Shown here one piece after another: positions 15,046 to 21,245 of a stretch of 21,245 bases of DNA. The notes under the pieces are model-generated. The model was given only the letters and a program-made list of their open reading frames with translations. It had not been told where the DNA came from and made no database searches. Position 1 is the first letter of the stretch; each line of letters begins with the position of its first letter. The DNA is taken from IMG/VR virus record IMGVR_UViG_3300037847_000173, positions 1-21,245 of that record, one strand, 5' to 3'. The translations under genes were made by a program, and so were the position numbers. The DNA is from a virus.

Positions 15046-16285
15046 GTGGTTTGCTTTTGTCTGCGTCATTCTGCTTTCGTTTAGCTCTGTAGCAGAGGAA
15101 ACAGAGATTGTAACCGGGCAAGAGACTAGCCCAAACTACATACCTGAGATGAGTGAGTTTACCAGATCAGGCGGCACTAACACAGGTGGTGGCAGGGGAT
15201 GCGCTTCAGGAAACTTCTGCACTGCAGGCACACAGGGGCCGGGAGGGACGTATACAAGCACATTTGATTTAGAAGATAACATGACCCTAGATCAGATTAA
15301 TCGTGGTTTTGCTATGGACTACGGTGTAGACGTTGAGTCTCACCCAAGTAACTCTGTACTATCTTCATGTGTCGGCGGTAACGTCATGCAGAACAGGGAC
15401 TGTCGAGACATATTTAATCTTACAGTTACGCTACTAGATGTAAACAATGTAGTGCATAAATTTGAACATGAGGTTGAGTTAGACTTTACAGGGGAACGCT
15501 CTTTTGCTTTTTCTCAAACTATACCAGAAAACAACTTTACAGGACTAAAGGGGGAGTTTGAGTTATTCGGCATAGATGCCGGGTTTTCGAGTGGGTTTTT
15601 CGGCCCTCGATTTGACAACCCCTTCCTCACTACGACTTTCGATCTCGTTACGATTTTAGAGACAGAGGTGCTTAGTATCATTGATTTGCAGGAGCAAGTT
15701 GAGGTTGTAGATATACAGGAGATAAGTGTAGAGATTGAGCCTGCAGCACCGGAAGAAATAGAAGTAGCCACAGAGATAGTGGTTGAAGAGATTGAGACTG
15801 TAGAGTTGGAGATAGAGGTGCAGCAGCCTGTAGAACCAGAGGCTGCACAAGAGGAGATGGAAGTTAGCGCAGAGGTTGAAGAAGAAATACAAGAAGCGGA
15901 GGTAGCAGAGCCGGAACCCGCCACTGAAACTGCTAGCACTGATGAGCCAGAGGAACAACAGGAGGAGCAGTCTGAACCCGCCCAGAAGAAAGTCGTTGCT
16001 CAAAAGGTCAAAGAAAAAGTTGCCAAGAAGATCATGGGCAAGATGAATGACAAGAGCAAGTATGACTCGACTAATCAGGTGAGGACATTAGCCGTCATGG
16101 GCGTTCTTGGTAACAGCCGTAGCTTTTTTAGCGCACAGGCTACACTGCAGGACACTCCCGGCTTCTTTAGCGGGGCTACCATACCAGATGGCAGCATACC
16201 TACAAACAATACAGCGCAGTACCTGATGTTTGGTGGCAGCAATCAGGCACACTCTCAGATGATGGAGGACCAATGGCAGAGGTAG
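15023..16285 (+). CDS. Secreted acidic Val/Glu-rich protein with conserved C-terminal domain
   Basis: 420 residues, with a second ATG at 15029 that is an equally possible start. Residues 1-24 form a signal peptide (KWFAFVCVILLSFSSVA). Residues 25-200 contain four cysteines (about 60, 66, 116, 125) and a mixed beta region. Residues 210-315 are an extreme low-complexity stretch of Glu, Val, Ile, Ala and Pro. Residues 318-340 are basic (KKVVAQKVKEKVAKKIMGKM). The last 80 residues are a compact domain with VMGVLGNSRSFF, LQDTPGFFSG and NNTAQYLMFGGSNQAH. The order, secreted head, long acidic Pro/Glu linker and folded end, recalls periplasm-spanning proteins such as TonB, though there is no sequence match I can claim. 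It overlaps both neighbours, so it is cotranscribed with them. Confidence 0.72.
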   Translation: MSMNFLTKWFAFVCVILLSFSSVAEETEIVTGQETSPNYIPEMSEFTRSGGTNTGGGRGCASGNFCTAGTQGPGGTYTSTFDLEDNMTLDQINRGFAMDYGVDVESHPSNSVLSSCVGGNVMQNRDCRDIFNLTVTLLDVNNVVHKFEHEVELDFTGERSFAFSQTIPENNFTGLKGEFELFGIDAGFSSGFFGPRFDNPFLTTTFDLVTILETEVLSIIDLQEQVEVVDIQEISVEIEPAAPEEIEVATEIVVEEIETVELEIEVQQPVEPEAAQEEMEVSAEVEEEIQEAEVAEPEPATETASTDEPEEQQEEQSEPAQKKVVAQKVKEKVAKKIMGKMNDKSKYDSTNQVRTLAVMGVLGNSRSFFSAQATLQDTPGFFSGATIPDGSIPTNNTAQYLMFGGSNQAHSQMMEDQWQR

Positions 16286-16812
16286 AAGTTGGTGGAGTAA
16301 AGTTTAAGGGCGGCAAGATGATGGTTTTGCTTACTCTGCTGTCTACCACAGGTGGTGCTTTGTGGGCTGGTTTTGAGTTTTACAAAGACTACATGGACAT
16401 GCGCGAAAAGATACAGGAATACTCTGCACCAGATTTATCTGGCTTCGATAAGAAGTTAGCTGTGCTAAGACAAGACATGGATAATCTCAAAGAGCTAGAG
16501 AAGATTATAAAACAGTCAGCCTCAGATGCTAGAGATTATGCAAGGGACATAAAGAACGATTTAAAAGACGAGATTGTACGAACAGAAAAATTAGTCGAGG
16601 GGGTAGATCGTAGAACTAAGACTATACAAGATGAAGTTCGTAGCATGATAGATAAAGAGAATGATCGTAACAGTACCCTGCGAGATAGAATAAACTCTCG
16701 CATGGATAGTTTAGATGATTCTCTATCTAGTAAGATGAAAGCATTGCAGGAAGAAACAAACGCTAAAATTAAAAAAGCATTAGACAATCCTCTTTCTAAT
16801 ATGCGGAAATAA
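16273..16812 (+). CDS. Membrane-anchored coiled-coil protein
   Basis: 179 residues. Residues 15-36 (MMVLLTLLSTTGGALWAGFEFY) form one transmembrane helix near the N-terminus. Residues 38-175 are almost continuous charged helix (heptads of Leu/Ile/Met with Lys, Asp, Glu, Arg), a long coiled coil of perhaps 20 nm. GGAGG at 16264-16268 precedes the ATG, which lies inside the end of the previous gene (13-base overlap). The topology suits an inner-membrane protein reaching across the periplasm, for example an i-spanin-like role, or a membrane tether. The typical spanin pair (a lipoprotein in a shifted frame) was not found, so that is only a suggestion. A tail-associated coiled coil is less likely because of the membrane helix. 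Confidence 0.65.
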   Translation: MAEVEVGGVKFKGGKMMVLLTLLSTTGGALWAGFEFYKDYMDMREKIQEYSAPDLSGFDKKLAVLRQDMDNLKELEKIIKQSASDARDYARDIKNDLKDEIVRTEKLVEGVDRRTKTIQDEVRSMIDKENDRNSTLRDRINSRMDSLDDSLSSKMKALQEETNAKIKKALDNPLSNMRK

Positions 16813-16813
16813 C

Positions 16814-16842
16814 TTGACTTTTTCTTTCAAATAGGGTATAAT
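16814..16842 (+). promoter_or_regulatory. Near-consensus sigma70-type promoter
   Basis: TTGACT at 16814-16819 (5 of 6 with the consensus) and TATAAT at 16837-16842 (6 of 6) are separated by exactly 17 bases. It lies in the 33-base gap between the coiled-coil and holin-like genes. The predicted transcript start (about 16849) falls inside the coding sequence that starts at 16846, so RNA made from it would lack that start codon. It would then mainly serve the 55-aa and internal virion genes downstream. Confidence 0.72.
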
Positions 16843-16845
16843 ACT

Positions 16846-17043
16846 ATGGACCTAAAAACACCTGAACAATTAAAAAACGCTACAGATACTGTAATAGCTA
16901 CTAGCTTAGTATCTACGCCGCTTTGGTTGCAATGGGTGGAGCAGGGCCTTCAACTATTTATGTTAGTTGGTGGCTCTGTGCTTTTAGCCTTTAGGCTCTG
17001 GGCCATGATTAAAGAAAGGAAAAGCAAGCGAGATGGAACTTAA
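16846..17043 (+). CDS. Holin-like small membrane protein
   Basis: 65 residues. Residues 32-55 form a clear membrane helix (QGLQLFMLVGGSVLLAFRLWAMI), preceded by an aromatic, amphipathic stretch (STPLWLQWV) and followed by a strongly basic tail (KERKSKRDG). This is the shape of a small phage holin: short, one or two helices, positive C-terminus. ATG 16846 is the only plausible start in frame (a TAA lies at 16810). The AGGG at 16833-16836, nine bases before it, can serve as ribosome binding site but overlaps the promoter. The next gene overlaps it by 11 bases. Alternative: a small virion membrane-facing protein. No endolysin gene is adjacent; the only muralytic domain seen is far upstream at 1483-2790. 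Confidence 0.6.
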   Translation: MDLKTPEQLKNATDTVIATSLVSTPLWLQWVEQGLQLFMLVGGSVLLAFRLWAMIKERKSKRDGT

Positions 17044-17200
17044 TATTACAGAAAATCTAATGAAGGTGCTGGTACGTCAGCGTGACGTTGCAATGACTAA
17101 GTGTGCAGAGTTAGAAGCGAAACTGGTTGCTGTTAGTCAGAAGCTAGCTGAGTACGAAAATAAAGAACAGGCCGAGGATTTGTTCGCAAACAAGGAATAA
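17033..17200 (+). CDS. Small coiled-coil protein (55 aa)
   Basis: A short gene: MELNITENLM followed by a continuous charged helix ending AEDLFANKE, 55 codons plus TAA at 17198-17200. It has no membrane helix. Leu, Val and Ala positions repeat in heptad-like spacing with Cys24. It overlaps the holin-like gene end by 11 bases and ends 3 bases before the next ATG, so it fits the tight coding layout and fills the only gap. A purine-rich GAAAGGAAAA lies upstream. It might pair with the preceding membrane protein as a regulator, but that is only suggested by position. Being short, its reality depends on spacing and overlap. Confidence 0.6.
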   Translation: MELNITENLMKVLVRQRDVAMTKCAELEAKLVAVSQKLAEYENKEQAEDLFANKE

Positions 17201-17203
17201 AAC

Positions 17204-18598
17204 ATGGCAGAGGAAAATCAAACTGCTGACGAGCTACAGGCGGGTCAGTTCACTCCACCAGAAGCAACAGCTAACCTTTTAACTGAGGTTACAGAGCAAG
17301 CGGACCTTGATACAGCCGCGACTCCTGCGTTGCCTACAGGAACGGTTGTGCCTTTTCAGGAACAGCAAGTTCAGGAGAGTGAACTATTTACTCCTACACA
17401 GGTAGCTGCACCTGTAACAGAGCCTGTAAAAGAAGCCTCTGTAACTGGGCTGGAGTTACCCACACCTCCACGCACAGCGGCAGCTACTTATCAGTCGTTT
17501 GTATCCGAAGACACTCCAGAGTTTGCTGCAGCCCAAGGACAAGTATCTGCACAGTCTCTTATAGGTGACATTGAAGGTGCAGTATCTGAAGAGTCAATTG
17601 CACAGGGGGCAACTGCAGAGCTAGACGAGAGGGCTACGCTCAAGTTCCAGATGGGCGAACTCTTCAAGTCGTTTGAAGAAGGTAAACCACCCCCTGCATG
17701 GGCAGCACCTGCAGTCAGACAGGTAGGTGGCATGATGGCACAAAGAGGACTAGGGCGGTCCTCTATGGCCGCTGCAGCCATTAGCCAAGCAATCATGGAG
17801 TCAGGTATACCGATTGCACAGCAAGACGCAAACAAGTATGCCACCATTCAGCTACAGAACCTCAACAACCAACAGCAAGCTACTCTGCAGAATGCAGCTA
17901 CGTATGCTGCAATGGACAGGGCTAATCTTAGTGCAGCCATGCAAGGCGCTGTAAACAATGCCCGTGCTTTTCTACAGATGGACACGCAGAACCTAAGCAA
18001 TGAACAACAACTAAAAACGATTGATCTGCAGTCTAAGTTTCAGAAGCTGTTTACTGATCAGGCGCAGGAGAATGCAGCCAGACAGTTTAACGCAAAGTCT
18101 CAGCTACAGGTGGATCAGTTCTTCACTGAGCTAGAGACGCAGGTAGCCAACGCTAATGCTAGCCGTATGGCAGCTATGGAGCAGTTTAACGCTGACCAGA
18201 CTAACGCAGCCGCACGTTACTTTACAAAGATTAACGATGCACGGGAGCGGTTCAACATCTCCAATGAGAACTTGATACAGCAATCTAACGCGGTATGGCG
18301 TAGAAATATAAACACGGCTAACACAGCTGGTCAGAATGAAACTAACCGACTCAACGCAATGAACCTGCTAGGAGTTAATCAAGCGTCCTTGGATAAACTG
18401 TGGCAGAGATATAGAGACGAGGCTACGTGGATGGTTGAGATATCTGAGAACGCTGCACAGAGAGCGCACAATGCAGCTATTCTATCTCAGACACAGGACT
18501 TCAATGCAGAACAGTATGAAGTAGAACGTGAGAACCAGTTCTTTAGTGCGCTTGGTAGTACCGTGATCAACGGCGTGTTTGGTATATTGGGAGCGTAA
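17204..18598 (+). CDS. Internal virion / ejection protein-like
   Basis: 464 residues. Residues 1-100 are disordered-looking (Thr/Pro/Glu/Gln). Residues 140-450 are Ala/Gln/Asn-rich helix, starting LKFQMGELFKSFEEGKPPPAWAAPAVRQVGGMMAQRGLGRSSMA and continuing in long amphipathic helices (NNQQQATLQNAATYAAMDRANL, LQSKFQKLFTDQAQENAAR). The C-terminus ends in a short hydrophobic segment (FFSALGSTVINGVFGILGA) that could enter a membrane. This composition is typical of internal core proteins of T7-like phages that are ejected with the DNA and assemble a channel. AAGGAA precedes the ATG. The gene lies downstream of the strong promoter at 16814 and before other putative internal proteins. Family assignment is by composition and place rather than by a catalytic motif. 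Confidence 0.68.
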   Translation: MAEENQTADELQAGQFTPPEATANLLTEVTEQADLDTAATPALPTGTVVPFQEQQVQESELFTPTQVAAPVTEPVKEASVTGLELPTPPRTAAATYQSFVSEDTPEFAAAQGQVSAQSLIGDIEGAVSEESIAQGATAELDERATLKFQMGELFKSFEEGKPPPAWAAPAVRQVGGMMAQRGLGRSSMAAAAISQAIMESGIPIAQQDANKYATIQLQNLNNQQQATLQNAATYAAMDRANLSAAMQGAVNNARAFLQMDTQNLSNEQQLKTIDLQSKFQKLFTDQAQENAARQFNAKSQLQVDQFFTELETQVANANASRMAAMEQFNADQTNAAARYFTKINDARERFNISNENLIQQSNAVWRRNINTANTAGQNETNRLNAMNLLGVNQASLDKLWQRYRDEATWMVEISENAAQRAHNAAILSQTQDFNAEQYEVERENQFFSALGSTVINGVFGILGA

Positions 18599-18599
18599 A

Positions 18600-19289
18600 A
18601 TGAGTTTAGCAGATATTTTTGGTGATTACGATTTTTCAGACTATGGTAGCAATACTCTTCTTCCGGGAGAGTTTAGTTCTGACGCTCAGTTTCAAATTGA
18701 AGATGACTTTTTTCAAGATACTCCAGCTTTTATTTCTTACGATCCCGATCCTAATATAAGTTACGCTCAAGATTTTTATAGTGGAACAGAAGAAGCGTTA
18801 TCTAGTAGAGGATTTAGTGAAGGAGAAATCTATCCAGAGATAGAAGATGAGCGTTCTTTAGCCAAACAGGCGCAAGATTTTCTTTTTGATACTCTTGGCG
18901 TAGGCCCAGAAACGGCTAAAGCAATCAGCGCGTTTGCAAAGAGAGCGCAAAAGGGCGGCGGTAAAGAAAGACAGGCACAGGGCAGTGGTAGAACTGGCCC
19001 TGCACTTCCCACATCAGCCCGTGCGCCAACGACGCCAGCGGGTAGGACATCTAGGGCTAGACAGGCCACTAGCGGTGAACGTGCAATACAAGCAGCTATC
19101 TCTCAGTCTAACAGAGCGCAGTCTGCAGCTAGAGCCATTGCTAATCAGATGGCTAGAGCCGGAACTTATGCCACTAATAATGATATAGCTGATCTAATAT
19201 CCGGTTCTACTAGCCCCAAAGGAACTAAAACTAAGCTTCCCGGTACGCAACTGAGACAGCTAGCAATACCACGAACACAAATGGCATAG
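18600..19289 (+). CDS. Hypothetical virion-associated protein, acidic head and basic tail
   Basis: 229 residues from ATG 18600, preferred over a TTG at 18579 because GGGAG lies 8 bases upstream of the ATG and the TTG would extend into the previous gene. Residues 1-90 are strongly acidic and aromatic (DYDFSDYGSN, EDDFFQDTPAF, EGEIYPEIEDE). Residues 105-170 are basic with Arg/Lys/Gly/Pro/Thr, including AFAKRAQKGGGKERQAQ. Residues 160-200 are an Ala/Arg/Gln helix (RAIQAAISQSNRAQSAARAI). No family is recognised. The charge asymmetry could let the basic half contact DNA inside the head while the acidic half binds partner proteins. It sits between two putative internal proteins, so an internal virion role is most likely. 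Confidence 0.6.
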   Translation: MSLADIFGDYDFSDYGSNTLLPGEFSSDAQFQIEDDFFQDTPAFISYDPDPNISYAQDFYSGTEEALSSRGFSEGEIYPEIEDERSLAKQAQDFLFDTLGVGPETAKAISAFAKRAQKGGGKERQAQGSGRTGPALPTSARAPTTPAGRTSRARQATSGERAIQAAISQSNRAQSAARAIANQMARAGTYATNNDIADLISGSTSPKGTKTKLPGTQLRQLAIPRTQMA

Positions 19290-19299
19290 AGGAAATACG

Positions 19300-19926
19300 A
19301 TGGCATTCAATCCCGATCCATACTATAGCGATCCAGAAATAGAACAAGCACGACGCCCACAGGAGGGCAGCATTGATGCCATTGACAGGTTCAACGCGCC
19401 TCCTCCCGGCCACTCGCTAACCTCAGAGCCACAGAAATGGGCGTGGGAAAAACCTGCACAGTATACCGTGCCTGAAGAGGCTATGGCGTGGGTGGTTAGC
19501 CGTGTTGAACAGCCAGAGGTAGAAGAAAACTTCCTGCGGCTCATGCTTAGTGGTGTGCCTATTGAGGCTATTACAAATACAATTACCTTCACAGGTTTTA
19601 CAGAGGGCTATTGGAGTCCTGACATGTCAGAGCTACTGAAGATGCCGATTGCCATGCACTTCATGGGACTAGCCCTAGAGAATGGTATACCTGCAACTAT
19701 CTTCAACAAAGACCCTGAACTTGCAAAAGAAGAGGGCATGATACCTGAAGAGAAAGTCATGGCTATCATGGAAGAAAACAGGCCAGACATGTACGAGAAA
19801 ATTATGTACGCAACTGATCTTCTGTTGGAAGAGGATGAAGAGATGCCTGAAGAACAGGGTGCAGAGGTTCCTCCTATGGAGAAGGACGCTAGCTTTATGG
19901 AGATGGAAGAAGAGGAGATGGTTTAA
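19300..19926 (+). CDS. Conserved marine-phage-type structural protein (GHSLT family)
   Basis: 208 residues. The recognisable core runs from about residue 37 to 140: GHSLTSEPQKWAWEKPAQYT, a helix with PEEAMAWVVSRVEQPEVEENFLRLMLSG, VPIEAITNTITFTGFTEGYW, then SPDMSELLKMPIAMHFMGLALENGIP. The last 60 residues are very acidic (EEDEEMPEEQG, MEEEEM). I associate this layout with a protein found in many marine phages, including large myoviruses, and of no clearly defined function. AGGAAA precedes the ATG. Its TAA overlaps the next ATG by one base (TAATG). No membrane helix or catalytic residue pattern is visible. It is probably a minor structural or core component because it is enclosed by such genes. 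Confidence 0.65.
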   Translation: MAFNPDPYYSDPEIEQARRPQEGSIDAIDRFNAPPPGHSLTSEPQKWAWEKPAQYTVPEEAMAWVVSRVEQPEVEENFLRLMLSGVPIEAITNTITFTGFTEGYWSPDMSELLKMPIAMHFMGLALENGIPATIFNKDPELAKEEGMIPEEKVMAIMEENRPDMYEKIMYATDLLLEEDEEMPEEQGAEVPPMEKDASFMEMEEEEMV

Positions 19927-21245
19927 TGGTATCACCTTTTATGAGTATTGCAACAGGTGCGTTGAAAGCAGTCGATAAAAACATTGATAGATATCGTGCA
20001 GAGAAAGTTGCAGAGGGAGAGCGTGCAGACGCTTCAGCACAGCGTATGAAAGAACTTGCGTTTCAGAGACAAACTAAATTAGATGTGCAGGAATTAGCAG
20101 GAGAGCAAGCAAAAGAGGCTGCAAGAATAAAATACAAGGGAGAACAGCAAAAAAAAGAGAGATCAATAGGAGATTTTTCCTACCTACGAGATGATAAAAA
20201 TCCTGATTTAGAAGCTAGAAACTTTATCAACAAAGTTCAAGCTGATCCAGAGGGTTTTAGAAAAGTCTATGAAGATGCCAATACGAGAGGTTTAGCGGTT
20301 GCTGAGGCAATGAGACATTTCGGAACTATTAGGCGTGGTGTTGGAATTTACTCTCAGAAAGATAGATTTGGAAAAGCGTTTGAAGGTAATCTTCCGCTTA
20401 ATCATGTGCCGTCTCAACTTCGTCAGATCAGTGGGGTTACAGAACCTCTGCTTTTAAAATTAGCAGAACAATTTAACTCTAATCCTGCAGAGATGCGAGG
20501 CAACCCCGGAGAGGCTACGCCCCCTCCAGCAAATACAATATACAGTCAATTAGAGGGTGGCGCAGTAAAAGATTATAATCTTGATGGTATAACAGGTGTA
20601 GATTCGGCTTTAAAATCTTTTAGAGCCGTCAATCTTGGTTATGATAGAATGAGCGACGCCTCCTTAAAAAGAAAATTTATGGAAAGAGTTGTAGGTAATT
20701 TTGGCTCAAATAACTTAGACAAACAAAGAATACAAAGAATTGTAAGTGCTGCAGGTAACTCTGACGTTATGAATTATCTTTCAGGAGATGCCCAACCTAG
20801 CAGAGAGCAAGAAGATAGGGCCTTGGCATATTTTAAAGACCCTAAAAATGGTTTTATTGACGAGGAAACGGGTCTTATAGACACGGCTAACTTTGTTAAT
20901 TTTGTAAGTCTGTTCGGTATGCAAAATGCAGGATCAGCTTTTGCAGGAACAGAGCCACAACAAAAAAAGTTTAGTGCAATAAATACAGGAAGAGTTGCAA
21001 AAGAACTTAATGCTGTTAATGAAGTAGGATTAGCTGCGACGGCTGCAAACACTACAATTAAAGAAGTTCTTAGAATGATTGACGAGGGTGTCACTGTAGG
21101 CGGTCAAGTTGAGCAGCTATTGACTCGCGCCCCCTTTGAGGCAGGTGCTTTCGTTAGGTCGGTCGGTCAAATAACGCAAACTCTTACCCAAACTGACCGG
21201 GGTTACGGGGCTGGTAAAATTCGAGGGGCGGATGGCACCATTCAA
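19926..21245 (+). CDS. Internal virion-like protein, 3'-truncated by window end
   Basis: Starts at ATG 19926 in a TAATG overlap with the upstream stop. It stays open for 440 codons to the end of the window, so it is incomplete at the C-terminus. The N-terminal 90 residues are a charged Ala/Gln/Glu/Lys/Arg coiled coil (RYRAEKVAEGERADASAQRM, KELAFQRQTKLDVQELAGEQ). The rest alternates short helices with turns (ADPEGFRKVYEDANTRG, LLLKLAEQFNSNPAEM, FVNFVSLFGMQNAGSAFAG). No lytic transglycosylase motif appears in the visible part. It resembles large internal virion or ejection proteins in composition and place. Codons are AT-rich (arginine mostly AGA) until about 21120, where base composition changes sharply. 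Confidence 0.62.
   Translation, partial: MVSPFMSIATGALKAVDKNIDRYRAEKVAEGERADASAQRMKELAFQRQTKLDVQELAGEQAKEAARIKYKGEQQKKERSIGDFSYLRDDKNPDLEARNFINKVQADPEGFRKVYEDANTRGLAVAEAMRHFGTIRRGVGIYSQKDRFGKAFEGNLPLNHVPSQLRQISGVTEPLLLKLAEQFNSNPAEMRGNPGEATPPPANTIYSQLEGGAVKDYNLDGITGVDSALKSFRAVNLGYDRMSDASLKRKFMERVVGNFGSNNLDKQRIQRIVSAAGNSDVMNYLSGDAQPSREQEDRALAYFKDPKNGFIDEETGLIDTANFVNFVSLFGMQNAGSAFAGTEPQQKKFSAINTGRVAKELNAVNEVGLAATAANTTIKEVLRMIDEGVTVGGQVEQLLTRAPFEAGAFVRSVGQITQTLTQTDRGYGAGKIRGADGTIQ

Noticed and set aside
15514-15939. Ser-rich minus-strand frame of 141 residues
   Set aside because: It is the reverse complement of the Glu/Val-rich linker of the secreted protein, where biased codons suppress stops.
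21160-21215. Terminator-like inverted repeat near the window end (CGGTCA with TGACCG)
   Set aside because: Only six pairs with a long loop, no T tract, and it is inside an open coding frame.
1-21245. Complete circular or terminally redundant genome
   Set aside because: The first and last bases do not repeat each other by eye, and both ends lie inside open frames lacking expected phage genes.

Overview
The window looks like the structural (late) half of a short-tailed double-stranded DNA phage, most likely a marine podovirus infecting a Gram-negative bacterium. Every supported gene is on the + strand. Genes are packed tightly, with many stop/start overlaps of the TAATG or ATGA kind. There are no tRNAs, integrases, transposases or CRISPR arrays. 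A capsid module is followed by an adaptor/nozzle pair, a fibre and internal virion proteins, with no sheath, tail tube or tape measure, which argues for a T7-like short-tailed particle. Several proteins (the 208-aa GHSLT protein, the LamG adhesin, the secreted pair at 14.5-16.3 kb) have the look of families I associate with uncultured marine phages. The marine-host statement is inference from that resemblance, not something the DNA proves. Both ends cut through open genes, so this is an internal piece of a larger genome; portal, terminase and replication genes are not visible.

Layout. 2-2790: a large protein ending in a CVIATHA-type Cys/His domain, then a fusion protein whose C-terminal half is a SleB-like cell-wall hydrolase. 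2850-5178: scaffold, major capsid protein and a decoration-like protein, closed by a good intrinsic terminator (5196-5228). The last two of these genes have a strikingly different arginine codon choice from their surroundings. 5256-6550: a 2OG-Fe(II) oxygenase, a small secreted protein and a small beta-rich structural protein. 6557-9456: the adaptor (with two apparent inserted beta domains) and the nozzle protein. 9456-14527: tail fibre with 31-residue repeats, a large LamG-containing adhesin with three tandem C-terminal modules, and a tail-fibre chaperone-like protein. 14530-17200: an envelope-directed cluster with two signal-peptide proteins, a membrane-anchored coiled coil, a holin-like protein and a 55-aa coiled coil, interrupted by a near-consensus sigma70-type promoter at 16814-16842. 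17204-21245: probable internal/ejection proteins, the last running off the end.

How they work together: scaffold, coat and decoration build the head; adaptor and nozzle close it and form the short tail; fibre and LamG adhesin contact the host; the internal proteins are probably ejected to cross the envelope; the SleB-like domain could open peptidoglycan during entry; the envelope cluster may handle lysis or modify the infected cell surface. The oxygenase is the one clear enzyme of non-structural type; its substrate is unknown.
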